Numbered from the stretch's first letter, positions 26,592 through 35,189 are shown. The stretch: DNA of 64,000 nt from Collinsella sp. AM17-1 (GCF_003470665.1 NZ_QRJZ01000003.1:99288-163287), one strand, 5' to 3'. Notes: a model not told the origin generated them from the letters alone. Translations and numbers: made by a program.

Positions 26592-26881
26592 CAGTCACCT
26601 CCGAATGCCGATTGCAGTCGGTTATGCCTGCGCTCGCTCACGTTGGCGTGTTTGCTGTCCGTGTAGACGACGCGGCCCCTCGCAAGCGAGCCGCCTATGG
26701 TCGCGGTGCTGTAGCCGCTCTCGCCGTACTTCGGCGTGAACGTGGAGTTGCATGCGGCCGCGGCGGCGTTGGCCTTATCGGTGAGCATGGCCTGCACGCC
26801 CCCGCCGTTCATGACCTCGGCGTATCCGCCGCGGTTCCAGCCCTTCCACTTGATCTTGACCTCGCACTTCGCCTTAGCCAT
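26591..26881 (-). CDS. HK97 gp10-like head-tail joining protein
   Basis: 96 aa, basic N-terminus (AKAKCEVKIKWKGWN), VQAMLTDKANAAAAACNS helix, then GRVVYTDSKHANVSERRHN. This pattern matches minor capsid/HK97 gp10-type proteins that follow the stopper. Start overlaps the upstream gene end by eight bp. Confidence 0.65.
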   Translation of the reverse strand: MAKAKCEVKIKWKGWNRGGYAEVMNGGGVQAMLTDKANAAAAACNSTFTPKYGESGYSTATIGGSLARGRVVYTDSKHANVSERRHNRLQSAFGGD

Positions 26882-27215
26882 CGGTTCGGGTCACCTCGCA
26901 GGTGAGGTCCCAGGGGCCGGGCGTGTTGGCCGCGGTGTATCGCTTGGGGTCGCCGACCACCTTGTAGTCGGTGCCTCGCACCGTGACGGTCGCGTCCTTG
27001 AGGTCCACGTCCGCGCCCTTCGGGAAGCAGAGCGTGTAGGCGACCGCCACGCCGTTCGGGCGCGTCGAATCGAGGTCGGCGGTCGCGCCGGGGCAGACCA
27101 CGACGTTGTCGACCGTCGTCTCGGTCACCGTCTCACCGGTAGGCTCGCCCAGCTCGTCGAACGACTGGACCGCATTGCGCACGGTCACGGTCTCGCCGGA
27201 GATGAGGCACATCAT
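26874..27215 (-). CDS. Head-tail stopper-like protein
   Basis: 113 aa. ATG at 27215 overlaps the upstream stop (ATGA). Short beta-rich protein: VTVRNAVQSFDELGEPTGE, VVVCPGATADLDSTRPNG, TVRGTDYKVVGDPKRY. Similar to SPP1 gp16-like / minor capsid stopper proteins. The longer frame up to 27461 is not used. Confidence 0.65.
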   Translation of the reverse strand: MMCLISGETVTVRNAVQSFDELGEPTGETVTETTVDNVVVCPGATADLDSTRPNGVAVAYTLCFPKGADVDLKDATVTVRGTDYKVVGDPKRYTAANTPGPWDLTCEVTRTDG

Positions 27216-27607
27216 TCGGTCACCCCTCCCCTCTCCAGCGGCGTGAGCGACCCGAGCGCCTGACCGGTGAGGCCGAGGCGCCTGAGGTCGCTCTTGCCTA
27301 GGTACATCTCGCCGAGCGCCGAGCCGTAGGTCACCGATGCGGTGTAGATTCCGGCCCCCTGGCTGTACTGCGTGGCACCGGCCATCGCGGACGGTGCCGA
27401 GAGCACGCGGTTGACGAGCAGGCAGCACACGGCGGGGGCGGCGCGGTCGAACGCCGGGCACGCACCCTCGGTGTACTCGCCGATTCGGTCCTCGAATGCC
27501 GCGAGCATCAGGTCGGATGCGTCCTGCAGCAGCACCTCGGTGCGCGCCGAGTCCGCGGGCTCGCCGTAGCGGGCCTTGTAGTCGTCCACGCTGGCGAGCG
27601 CGGCCAT
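27212..27607 (-). CDS. Head-tail connector (adaptor) protein
   Basis: 131 aa beginning MAALASVDDYKARYGEPAD, with LLQDASDLMLAAFEDRIGEY and AAPAVCCLLVNRVLSAP. This is the gp6/gp15-like helical connector pattern. Two bp after the small gene at 27610. Confidence 0.72.
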   Translation of the reverse strand: MAALASVDDYKARYGEPADSARTEVLLQDASDLMLAAFEDRIGEYTEGACPAFDRAAPAVCCLLVNRVLSAPSAMAGATQYSQGAGIYTASVTYGSALGEMYLGKSDLRRLGLTGQALGSLTPLERGGVTE

Positions 27608-27609
27608 GG

Positions 27610-27807
27610 CTACTCGGCCTCCATGATCCCGGCGTCGACGAGGGCCTGAACGACCTTCGCGACGGTCGGGCTGGCGCCGGGGTTGGCGACCTTCTTGGGC
27701 ACGACGAGCGGCTTGCCGTCGGGCGAGACGAGCGCCACGTGCTGCGGGAGGATGCTGGACGCCTTGCCCGCGTCCTCCACGATGAATTTCTGGACTAGCT
27801 GAGCCAT
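27610..27807 (-). CDS. Small phage structural-region protein (65 aa)
   Basis: Starts MAQLVQKFIVEDAGKASS at 27807; the longer frame to 27984 lies inside the capsid gene and is discarded. It contains VALVSPDGKPLVVPKKVANPG and a C-terminal helix (VVQALVDAGIMEAE). Lies between major capsid and connector. May be a head-fibre or Rho-like N-terminal protein; not recognised. Confidence 0.65.
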   Translation of the reverse strand: MAQLVQKFIVEDAGKASSILPQHVALVSPDGKPLVVPKKVANPGASPTVAKVVQALVDAGIMEAE

Positions 27808-27818
27808 CTCGGTACCCC

Positions 27819-28706
27819 CTAGGCGCTCTTGAGGACGGCGAAGGCCTTCGGGTCGAGTACCGCGTATGCCAGGACGGCCTCGGTGCGGTAGGCGATCTGG
27901 TTGTAGCCCTTCAGGTCCTGACCGGTGTTGTCGGGGTCGCCGTACTCGATGACCTCGGCGGTGATGTCGCGGACCATGCCCCACTTGATGGCGGAGAAGT
28001 CGCCCATGATCGCGGAGACCTTGGTCGGGGTCTTGGCGAGACGGCCGTTCACGGTGCCGGACACGGAGGCGGGGATGCCGTCGAGGTTTCCCACGTTGAG
28101 GGACAGCGGCACCTCGGGGTACAGGCGCTGCCCGGTGGCGGGCACGCGCAGCTTGCGCAGCTCGGAGGCGAACTGGCGACTCATGGCGATGCCGTTGATG
28201 CCGTAGTCGAGCAGGGCGTCGGAGAGGGAGTCGATGTCGTCGACCGGGGAGTCGGTCTTGGCGACGCTGTGGACGTCCTTGTCAGCGGTCAGGGCGGTGT
28301 AGCCCGTGAGGCCGAGGCCGGTCTTGGGGTTGATGGCGTGGTAGATGATGTAGTCGAGCGCGCGGCCCGCGGCGGCGGTCTGGTCGGCGATGATGTTGGA
28401 GATGATCTCCAGCTGGTTGTCCTCGTCGGCCCACTTCAGCTCGTCGGAGACGCGCGTGGTCGTGACGATCTTGGCGCGCTTTGCGACCACGGTGTCGGTG
28501 GAGATCTCGGAGCCGGACTTCTTGCCGCCCTCGGCGACGACCTCGGCCTCTGCGGTCGGGTTGAACACGAGATAGGTCGTGTCGGCGAACTTCTGCGGCG
28601 TGCTGGGGCTCAGCGTGGCGATGGTGGAGGTGTCCTTCACCTTGCCGATGATGGTGGAGACCACGCTGGACGGCAGCTTGATTTTCTGGGTGTCGTTTGC
28701 AGCCAT
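27819..28706 (-). CDS. Major capsid protein, HK97 fold
   Basis: 295 aa. Features of the HK97-fold family used by phages with a separate scaffold: SSVVSTIIGKVKDTSTIATL, FADTTYLVFNPTAEAEVVAEG, TVVAKRAKIVTTTRVSDELK and the C-terminal YNQIAYRTEAVLAYAVLDPK. No N-terminal prohead protease target is evident. It follows the scaffold gene by 25 bp. Confidence 0.9.
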   Translation of the reverse strand: MAANDTQKIKLPSSVVSTIIGKVKDTSTIATLSPSTPQKFADTTYLVFNPTAEAEVVAEGGKKSGSEISTDTVVAKRAKIVTTTRVSDELKWADEDNQLEIISNIIADQTAAAGRALDYIIYHAINPKTGLGLTGYTALTADKDVHSVAKTDSPVDDIDSLSDALLDYGINGIAMSRQFASELRKLRVPATGQRLYPEVPLSLNVGNLDGIPASVSGTVNGRLAKTPTKVSAIMGDFSAIKWGMVRDITAEVIEYGDPDNTGQDLKGYNQIAYRTEAVLAYAVLDPKAFAVLKSA

Positions 28707-28731
28707 TTCTGTGCCTTTCTTCGGGTTTGGC

Positions 28732-29190
28732 TTACTTCAGGAGGCGCTTGGCGAAGTCTCGCAGCGCCTCGTCCCCGCCCTTGCCGCCCTTGTCGAAGCT
28801 GCCGGGCTTCTCCACTCGCGGCGCGGGCTTTGTCTTGAAGGCGGCGAGCATCTTGTCGCACCATGCGGCCATGCTCTCCTCGTCCTCGCCGACGATGAGC
28901 TCGGCGGGGACTCCCTTCTCCTGCGCGACCTTGGCGGCGATCTTGGCTCGCGCCTCGGCCTTCTCCTTGGCGTCGAGTCGCTTCTCGAGCTCCGCGACCT
29001 TCTCGTCGGCGGTCTTCTTCGCCTGGTTGGCCTCGTCGAGTGCGCTTGCCGCGCCCTTGTTGGCCTTGGCCTGCTTCTCCCACTTGCGGGAGTGCGCCTT
29101 CTCGGCCTCGTAGAGCGCCTTGTAGTCGGGCTCCTCGCCCCCGGTCGGCTCCGTACCGCCCGAGGGCTCCGTGTTGGTCTCTTCTGCCAT
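28732..29190 (-). CDS. Capsid scaffolding protein
   Basis: 152 aa. ATG at 29190 is chosen (GGAAAGGACGCGAC upstream); the open frame further up is noncoding. Acidic N-terminus, long coiled coil with heptads (ANQAKKTADEKVAELEKRLD), then VPAELIVGEDEESMAAWCDK and a basic C-terminus (EALRDFAKRLLK) that would contact capsid protein. Typical DUF4355-like scaffold before a major capsid gene. Confidence 0.83.
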   Translation of the reverse strand: MAEETNTEPSGGTEPTGGEEPDYKALYEAEKAHSRKWEKQAKANKGAASALDEANQAKKTADEKVAELEKRLDAKEKAEARAKIAAKVAQEKGVPAELIVGEDEESMAAWCDKMLAAFKTKPAPRVEKPGSFDKGGKGGDEALRDFAKRLLK

Positions 29191-29421
29191 GTCGCGTCCT
29201 TTCCCGGACCGTGCGGCCCGTCGGGCCAGCCGTGCGGCCGAACCCCTTAGATGTGCGTTTCGGGGCCGTGCGGCCCCTGTCCCGGGAAGTGTCCGACAGG
29301 CGTGAGATTTGGCCTGTTTGGCGTTTTTCGGCATGAAAAAAGCCGCCCGTGGGCGGCCATGCGGTAAGATGGGATTGGGCGGAAGCTGTTTGACTCACCT
29401 ATTGAGACATGCAGCTCCCGC
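29191..29421. other. Noncoding gap between MuF-toxin gene and scaffold gene
   Basis: 231 bp with no supportable gene on either strand. It contains GC-rich GTGCGGCC repeats, the terminator-like hairpin near 29342 and presumably the promoter or leader of the capsid operon. No immunity-type gene for the MuF toxin domain is seen here. Confidence 0.6.
29342..29357 (-). terminator. Hairpin with U-run after the MuF gene
   Basis: GCCGCC-CACG-GGCGGC on the minus strand is followed by TTTTTT. It would end or weaken transcription between the head-assembly genes and the scaffold/capsid genes. Confidence 0.75.
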
Positions 29422-30693
29422 CTATTTTTTTATCGTTTGGAGCGACCCGTCGTGCCCCAGCATCCTCACTTCGGCGATTCCGTACCTCTTCATGTACTTG
29501 CGTATCCATGCTTCGGCTTGGCTGTCGGTGACAGACTTGTTCTCGCTGACGTCGAAGACGGCGAACCGCACTCCGCTCTTGTTGGCCACGGACTTCATGT
29601 GCGACTTGAACGTGTTCTCCGATTTCGACGTGTACACGGTCTTGATTTCGATGCCCGTGGACAGGTCGGCGCGGCTTACGGTCGTTTTTCCCTGTGCGTT
29701 CTCACTCTTCAGGTGCACCTCGTCTTCCCAGAACTCAGTCTTGTAGCCCAGTGCCGCCAGCTTCTCTGCGGTTCTCCTCTCTCCGGGGTCTACCCTCCAC
29801 CTCTTTACCTTGTCGCGCCTCACCGCATCGTCCGTGAACGTTATGCCCTTATGCTCGCCGCCCGCGTACCAAGACGGGTCGCGTAACTCTATCTCGGATG
29901 CGACGCGGTTGTTGAGGTAGGCGGTGTACGCCTTCCCCTCCTTGTTGCCGTGGCGCCTCACGAGCGCTTCGCGCTCGTCCTCCGGCATTGCGTACCAGTC
30001 GGAGGCGATGCCGTCGCGGCCTCCGAGCGCGGCCAGGCAGTCGTTATACCTCTCGTACATCCCGTCAGGGTCGTATCCCTTGACTGTAGTCACCCCGTCG
30101 AAGCCGGGAACGATTCGGCAGTCGCAGTGCGCGTGCGAGTGTTCGGCCGCCTCCTCGGTCTTGGCGTAGAAGCCGAACGACGCGAGCATGAGGCAGAACC
30201 CGCACGTCTCGCCACGGGGAACGCGGGCGTACCACGGCTTTGCCGGGTCTTTGCGCGCGTTGTGGGCGACGCACCTGTTGGCGGCGCGCCTGATCTCCTC
30301 GTCGACCCTCGTGACGCACCGCGAGACGAACACCTCGGGGGCGCCCTCGACGACCTTGCCGATGAAATATCTAACCGCGCCGAGCGTGGCGTCCGGGTCT
30401 CGCATGGACTCGGCGACCGCCCGATACTTCCCGGGGAAGCCCTGCGACGCCCTGACCGCGTCGTAGTATTCGGCCGCCCTGGCGGCGGCGCACGTGTCGG
30501 CGTAGTACCCGAGCACCGCCTCGATCGTCTCGTAGGCCCTCTCGCGGAGAGCGGCGACATCGCCGCCACCGCCGCGCTCCCAGCTCGACAGCAGGGACTC
30601 GAGCGCCGGCCTCACCTTCGCTTGGGCGTCTGCCGACAGCGCGTTCACCTCATCGGTCAGCTCGTCCAGCAGGCTAGTCGGCACCGCCGCCAT
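29422..30693 (-). CDS. MuF-type head morphogenesis protein with C-terminal PD-(D/E)XK nuclease-like (CdiA_C-like) domain
   Basis: 423 aa from ATG 30693. Residues 1-290 are a phage head morphogenesis (MuF) domain with the metal-binding signature TCGFCLMLASFGF and HSHAHCDCR (about 163-193). Residues about 305-423 form an extra domain: AEKLAALGYKTEF, then Asp343-x5-Glu349-x-Lys351 in RADLSTGIEIKT, a helix FKSHMKSVANKSGVRFAVFD and a final EVRMLGHDGSLQTIKK strand. This is the pattern of CdiA C-terminal tRNA nucleases and other PD-(D/E)XK toxins. Overlaps the portal gene by 20 bp. The toxin call is inference from motif spacing. Confidence 0.8.
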   Translation of the reverse strand: MAAVPTSLLDELTDEVNALSADAQAKVRPALESLLSSWERGGGGDVAALRERAYETIEAVLGYYADTCAAARAAEYYDAVRASQGFPGKYRAVAESMRDPDATLGAVRYFIGKVVEGAPEVFVSRCVTRVDEEIRRAANRCVAHNARKDPAKPWYARVPRGETCGFCLMLASFGFYAKTEEAAEHSHAHCDCRIVPGFDGVTTVKGYDPDGMYERYNDCLAALGGRDGIASDWYAMPEDEREALVRRHGNKEGKAYTAYLNNRVASEIELRDPSWYAGGEHKGITFTDDAVRRDKVKRWRVDPGERRTAEKLAALGYKTEFWEDEVHLKSENAQGKTTVSRADLSTGIEIKTVYTSKSENTFKSHMKSVANKSGVRFAVFDVSENKSVTDSQAEAWIRKYMKRYGIAEVRMLGHDGSLQTIKK

Positions 30694-32092
30694 TCTCGCC
30701 CTCCTTCGGCTCGAACAGCGACGCGATAGCCGCGCTCGCCTGCGCCTTCTTGGCATCCGACTCGATGCGCTGGATCTGCTCGTCCGTGTAGTCGAGCATC
30801 TCGTAGGCCACCGTGGAGTTGGCGAGCTTCGGGAGCGCCTGCACCTGCTTGAGCAGCGCGTCGGACAGGCTCACCGTGGACGGGTACGCCGGGGACAGGA
30901 ATCGCGGGTTTATCTCGTGGCCCGCGTCGCGCTCGGTGGCGAAATCGGTGCCGTTCGCCACGGCGAGCGCCATGTAGGCCACGTTGCGCAGCGCCGTGCC
31001 GTTGTCGCGGTTGAGGTTCTTGGCGTCGATGACCAAGGGCTCCAGGGACGCGGCGATAGCGTCCGAGGAGGACGGGTTGTCGTTGGACACGCCGAAGAAG
31101 CTCACCGGCACGTTGGTCACGGCCGACATCTGGCAGGCGAGCTGGCGCAGGTACTCCGTGAGCGGGGCCATCTGCAGCTGAGCGGACTGCCAGACCGTGG
31201 GCTTGTCGCCGTCGGGGTCTTTGGTGATCTCGTTGACAGCGCCCATGCTCGCGTCGTACTTGTTGCCATCGTTGAGCATCTTCTTGTAGGTTCCCAGAAG
31301 CCACGTCTGCGGCAGGGTCGCGGCCTCGGCGGCGACCTCCATGCGGGCGCGCTGTCGGATGGCGTCGTCGGTGATGCTCATCACGGAGCGGCTGATGCGC
31401 GAGGTGCCGAAGGGGCGCTCGAGAGTCGCGCCGTGTGCCATCGGCTCCATGAGGCAGCGCCCCATCGAGTGCTCGCGGTACTCGGCTACCCACGAGCCGC
31501 CGTCGCGCGTGAGCACCACGAGGCTGTCGTCGGTGAGCAGGTGCACCACGGTCGGCACGCGCTCGGTGTCGCCGGGCATCTTCTTGGACTCAGCCACGAC
31601 GAGGCCCGCCCTGATGGCCTTGCGAGCGTCGTCCCAGAGCGCCGCCGCCGCGGTGGCGGGGTAAGCCGAGATGACCGGGTAGCCGCCGCCGTCCGTCACG
31701 GTCCAGAAACCGCAGCAGTGCTTCAGCTCGCCGATGAGGTTCTTGCGGTAGAGGCGCTCCAGCTGGTTCGACTCGCAGATGGCGCGGAGGGCCTTGCTCG
31801 TCTGCTCGTCCGCGCACGTGTAACCGTTGAAGATGGAGCGGTCGGCGAGTGCGTGCACGGCCTTGCGGGGCCAGTCCACGCGCGGGTTGATCTTCTTGGC
31901 GAGGCTCGCCGGCATGGCGATGCCGAGGTCCTTCACCGACACGTGCCCGAGGTAGTAGTCCTCGCGCTCGAGGTTGCTGGCTCGATGCTCGCGCCAGACG
32001 GTCATGAGCTCGCGGACGAGCGCCGCGTCGCCCGGCTCCAAGCCTGCGGCGGATGCTACCTGCCCCGCCAGTTCCATGTTCACTGCTGCCAT
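30674..32092 (-). CDS. Portal protein (SPP1 gp6-like)
   Basis: 472 aa from ATG 32092, which overlaps the terminase stop (TGATG). Signatures: EDYYLGHVSVKDLGIAMP, AVHALADRSIFNGYTCADEQ, GTSRISRSVMSITDDAIRQ, PVSFFGVSNDNPSSSDAIAA. It forms the dodecameric DNA gate. The frame continuing upstream to 32437 is a shadow of terL. Confidence 0.88.
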   Translation of the reverse strand: MAAVNMELAGQVASAAGLEPGDAALVRELMTVWREHRASNLEREDYYLGHVSVKDLGIAMPASLAKKINPRVDWPRKAVHALADRSIFNGYTCADEQTSKALRAICESNQLERLYRKNLIGELKHCCGFWTVTDGGGYPVISAYPATAAAALWDDARKAIRAGLVVAESKKMPGDTERVPTVVHLLTDDSLVVLTRDGGSWVAEYREHSMGRCLMEPMAHGATLERPFGTSRISRSVMSITDDAIRQRARMEVAAEAATLPQTWLLGTYKKMLNDGNKYDASMGAVNEITKDPDGDKPTVWQSAQLQMAPLTEYLRQLACQMSAVTNVPVSFFGVSNDNPSSSDAIAASLEPLVIDAKNLNRDNGTALRNVAYMALAVANGTDFATERDAGHEINPRFLSPAYPSTVSLSDALLKQVQALPKLANSTVAYEMLDYTDEQIQRIESDAKKAQASAAIASLFEPKEGENGGGAD

Positions 32093-33513
32093 CAGAAGCT
32101 GGCCTCCTGTTCCCTTCGCGGGTCTCGTTTCGTGGTTCTCGCCGCCCAGAGGGCGAGCGATGCGGACTCGATGGGGGCGGCGATGGAGTCGGGGCCGTCC
32201 GCGAAGCCCCATCCGTCCCTGCCTATGTCGCGCTTGAGCGACTTGCGCGCCGAGTCGTCGAGCGCCGGCGACTCGATGTGAGACAGCGTGCCCGAGTCGA
32301 CCTCGTCCTTGAGCATCGACGCCGCAGCCTGCACGATTGCGGGCGTGCCCATCACGAGCGCGCACTTGCTGAAGCCGCCGTCGAGCATCCGCCGCTTGAG
32401 CGCGTCCGCTCCGGACTTGCCGTCGATGCAGGCGCACGCGATCTCATCTCGGTTGCGCAGGAGCATGTCCGAGATCGCGACCGTTCCGCCCGAAGCGCCC
32501 ATCACGTCGTACAGCTCGACGTAGGACGGTCCGTCCCTGTCGGCGAGCGCCCAGGACACCGCGGCGTTGGAGCCGTCCGCGGAGAACTTCACGCCGAACG
32601 CGAGCTTTCCGCCAGTGGGCGCTGAGTCGCGTCGGCACCCGTCCCACTTCTTGGAGGACAGGGCGTAGAGGAGCGAGCCTCCCGTCTTCGCCCACCACCC
32701 GAGGCGCTCGCGCGCGAACACGTCGGGCTGCATCTGCTCGGACTCGCCCTTGACGGCCTCGTAGTTGAGCACGGTGCCCATGGACGGGTTGTACTCGTAC
32801 CAGCGGGACTCGTCGTGGACGTCGCCTATCTCGTCCGCGCCCCACTCGATCCACGCCATCTCGGACTCTCCGTCGTGCACGTCGTCGTGGAGGTCGCGGA
32901 ACACCGTGCCGACGTTGTCGGGGCCTGGCGGCGTTCCGAGGTAGATGGTCTGCGGGTTGTGCATCGCGCTCGCCGAGATGGCAGGCAGGGACGCCGCCTG
33001 CTGCGTGTCCGTGAGCTCCTGCGCCTCGTCGTAGATGAGCACGTCGTAGGTCTTGCCTCGCGCCAGCGAGTTGGTGCGGGTGGTGAAGCGGATGAGTCCG
33101 CCGTTCTTGAGGCTGATGGCCTGCTGCCCGTTCGTCTTGCGCACGGCGAGCAGGAGGTCGTGCAGCTCGGTCTCGTCCTCGTCCTCGAATGGCTGGGACA
33201 GCTCCTTGAACATCTGGTCGGATGTGTCGCCGTGCTGGCAGGTGTACAGGATCTTCTCGCCGTTGAGCGCGCCGTAGAAGCACCTTGCTCGCACGACCCA
33301 GCTCTTTCCGTTCTGGCGCGGGATGGAGATGCCAAGCGTGCGCAGCAGGTACTTGTCGCGCGCGTCGCGGGCCAGCATCGCGTCGAGCAGGTGCGGCTGC
33401 CACGGGAGCGGGTCGCCGAAGTAGGCGGTCGCGAGCTCGCAGGCCATCCCGCCGTCGCCGCTGAGGTCCTCCGGGACGTTCGCCTCGTATGTCGGCGTCT
33501 GCCTGGGCTCCAT
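32092..33513 (-). CDS. Terminase large subunit
   Basis: 473 aa. ATPase: Walker A-like PRQNGKS (65-71), Walker B YDEAQE with Asp162-Glu163, and the coupling segment AMHNPQTIYLGTPP. Nuclease (RNase H-like): GVKFSADGSN first acidic motif, CIDGKSGAD second, KRDIGRDGWGFADGPD third region. Packages DNA through the portal. Its start overlaps the small subunit stop. Confidence 0.93.
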   Translation of the reverse strand: MEPRQTPTYEANVPEDLSGDGGMACELATAYFGDPLPWQPHLLDAMLARDARDKYLLRTLGISIPRQNGKSWVVRARCFYGALNGEKILYTCQHGDTSDQMFKELSQPFEDEDETELHDLLLAVRKTNGQQAISLKNGGLIRFTTRTNSLARGKTYDVLIYDEAQELTDTQQAASLPAISASAMHNPQTIYLGTPPGPDNVGTVFRDLHDDVHDGESEMAWIEWGADEIGDVHDESRWYEYNPSMGTVLNYEAVKGESEQMQPDVFARERLGWWAKTGGSLLYALSSKKWDGCRRDSAPTGGKLAFGVKFSADGSNAAVSWALADRDGPSYVELYDVMGASGGTVAISDMLLRNRDEIACACIDGKSGADALKRRMLDGGFSKCALVMGTPAIVQAAASMLKDEVDSGTLSHIESPALDDSARKSLKRDIGRDGWGFADGPDSIAAPIESASLALWAARTTKRDPRREQEASF

Positions 33514-33944
33514 CAGGCGCCCGCCGCCTTGGCCTTGCGCTCGCGGTCGGCGAACATCAGGCTCAGCACCCTAGCGCCGTCGCTCTGCGGACGCGCCTGC
33601 TGCACCTGGATGGGCACCGCCTTGCGCGACAGCCCGAGCAGCTCGTTGAGCGCGCGTATCTCGGCGGTCGCCTGCTTGAGCACGGACACGGCGGGGTGCG
33701 GGCGCTCCATGATGGCGTGCCTGCCGTTCTTCGCCTTGACGGGCTTGTAGCCGACGGGGTCGAGCACCTTCACGGACTTGCCCTTGCTCATGGCATCCTC
33801 CGCGGCCTTCGCCACGGCGTGCCAGTAGCACAGCAGCGCGAGGTTCGGCGCGTCCTCGTCGGAGAAGCGCCCCGATGCGGTGACGCTCGCCCAGATCTGC
33901 GATTGATAGTCGTCGGATGCGACCGATTCCGGCATCTCCGGCAT
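33513..33944 (-). CDS. Terminase small subunit, P27-like
   Basis: 143 aa. Contains FSDEDAPNLALLCYWHAVAK helical DNA-binding part and VLKQATAEIRALNELLGLSR, a hallmark of P27-family small terminases. Directly upstream of terL with one-base overlap. Confidence 0.82.
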   Translation of the reverse strand: MPEMPESVASDDYQSQIWASVTASGRFSDEDAPNLALLCYWHAVAKAAEDAMSKGKSVKVLDPVGYKPVKAKNGRHAIMERPHPAVSVLKQATAEIRALNELLGLSRKAVPIQVQQARPQSDGARVLSLMFADRERKAKAAGA

Positions 33945-34191
33945 CCCGGCCTCCTTTCTCGTGCCCGCATTGTGCGATGCGGGTGAGATTCGCGGCCTAC
34001 CCCCGCCCTGGGGTCATGGGGCGGGGGGAAATCGGCACTGGCAGCGATGGGTGTCCGTGCACCCCCGGGGAGGGGGCAATGCCCCCGCCATCGGCGGCTC
34101 AGCGCCCCAAAAAGCAGTGAGGCGCAGCCGAGCAAACGACCGCGCCTCCAGTTAGGCTTTTCAGCCCCGCCTATTCAGTTGTCTCAAGCAC
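33945..34191. other. Noncoding region next to the terminase genes, candidate packaging site
   Basis: 247 bp with no supportable gene. It has GC-rich runs (CCCCCGCCCTGGGG, GGGGCGGGGGG, CCCCCGGGGAGGGGG) and short inverted repeats. A cos or pac site is expected here, between an HNH gene and terS, in phages of this layout. The exact cut cannot be read. Confidence 0.4.
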
Positions 34192-34473
34192 TCAGAACAG
34201 CCTCGTGCGCCTTATCTCGACGGGCCTCGCGTCGCCCGGCATGTGCTTGCCCTTCCTCTGGTTGCAGATGCGGTGCGCCGCGTCGAGGTTCGCGTAGTCC
34301 AGCACCGCGCCGCCCCTCGCCCTCGGCACCACGTGGTCGGCCTCGAAGCTCCACGGCGTGCCGGGCGGCAGGCTGTAGTCTATGGGCTGTCCGCATATGT
34401 GGCACGGCCTGCCCTCGGCGCGGAGCCTCGCCTTGAGCTTGCGCTCGGCGTTGCCGTTGGAGCTCCACGTCAT
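34192..34473 (-). CDS. HNH endonuclease beside terminase
   Basis: 93 aa. HNH fold: CHICGQPIDY zinc knuckle, EADHVVPRARGGAVLDYANL with the His of the first motif, AAHRICNQRKG for the second Cys and His/Asn. Such HNH proteins assist terminase cleavage in HK97-like phages. Overlaps the next gene by four bp. Confidence 0.88.
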   Translation of the reverse strand: MTWSSNGNAERKLKARLRAEGRPCHICGQPIDYSLPPGTPWSFEADHVVPRARGGAVLDYANLDAAHRICNQRKGKHMPGDARPVEIRRTRLF

Positions 34474-34670
34474 GCCAGGCGCTTCCTCGCGAGGTAGTCC
34501 TTCTTCACCGACAGGGTCGGGGTCTCGTCGGTGCTTCCTATCTTGATGGTGAGCGTTATGGGCGGCAGCACGAACCTCTCGTCGATGTCCCCCGCCACGT
34601 CTTCCGCCATGGACTCCAGCAGGGCCGCGGCGTCGCGGAGCTGCCGCGCCACCCTCTCGCCGGCGCTCAT
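34470..34670 (-). CDS. Small phage protein (66 aa)
   Basis: ATG 34670 is chosen; a longer frame to 34793 overlaps a better small gene. MSAGERVARQLRDAAALLES is helical; ERFVLPPITLTIKIGSTDET is beta-rich. Coupled to neighbours on both sides by four-base overlaps. Not recognised. Confidence 0.6.
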   Translation of the reverse strand: MSAGERVARQLRDAAALLESMAEDVAGDIDERFVLPPITLTIKIGSTDETPTLSVKKDYLARKRLA

Positions 34671-34789
34671 GCGACCAGCCCCGCGAGCACCCGCCAGCAC
34701 CACACGACGGCGGCGGCGCACAGCAGCACGAGCGCGGCCATGATGAGGCACCCGATGAGCTTGCCGATTAGCCTTCCGATCTCGTCCAT
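34667..34789 (-). CDS. Small single-helix membrane peptide (40 aa)
   Basis: Start ATG 34789 with TGGAGG upstream, stop overlapping the next start (ATGA). Charged N-terminus MDEIGRLIGKLIG and one hydrophobic helix (CLIMAALVLLCAAAVVWCW). Unknown function. Confidence 0.55.
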   Translation of the reverse strand: MDEIGRLIGKLIGCLIMAALVLLCAAAVVWCWRVLAGLVA

Positions 34790-34803
34790 TCAAACCTCCA
34801 ATC

Positions 34804-34905
34804 TCACCCGCACGCCATGCGCACGAGAACGGTCAGAACCACGGCGAGCGCCCATGCGGACCTCGCCGCCCACGCCAGCAGCGCGGTGAGCGCCGCCAGC
34901 GGCAT
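34804..34905 (-). CDS. Small membrane peptide (33 aa)
   Basis: ATG 34905 overlaps the upstream TGA (TGATG). The product is almost wholly hydrophobic (MPLAALTALLAWAARSAWAL) and ends LVRMACG. Probably a coupled membrane peptide; unknown role. Confidence 0.45.
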   Translation of the reverse strand: MPLAALTALLAWAARSAWALAVVLTVLVRMACG

Positions 34906-35189
34906 CAGCCACAGAACATGGCGCACGCTTCCTTCTGCATGTCCCTCATGTGGTCCGCTATCCACGGGAGCGCCCAGTAGGCGACGTCGCCCGGCTCCGC
35001 GTCCGCCCCGTCGAACTTCCCCCGGAAGGCGTCGTCGAACTCTATCTCGCAGATGCCGTAGTCGCAGCAGCACTCGTACATCTTGGTGCACTCGGCGCAA
35101 GTGGGCTTGCCCTCGCCGAAGTGCCTGTCGATTGCCGCGTCGGTGCATCCGTCCGGGAGGTTGTAGCCCGGATCACAGCTTGCCCCCAA
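34905..35189 (-). CDS. Cysteine-rich small phage protein
   Basis: 94 aa. Start TTG at 35189, supported by an ideal GGAGGTGATCC site nine bases upstream that lies inside the preceding gene. Cysteines cluster in CAECTKMYECCCDYGIC, suggesting a metal site. Overlaps the preceding gene by 17 bp. Not recognised. Confidence 0.6.
   Translation of the reverse strand: MGASCDPGYNLPDGCTDAAIDRHFGEGKPTCAECTKMYECCCDYGICEIEFDDAFRGKFDGADAEPGDVAYWALPWIADHMRDMQKEACAMFCG

Noticed and set aside
32093..32437. N-terminal extension of the portal protein into terL
   Set aside because: ATG 32092 overlaps the terL stop as in neighbouring genes, and the extension is an Arg-rich shadow.
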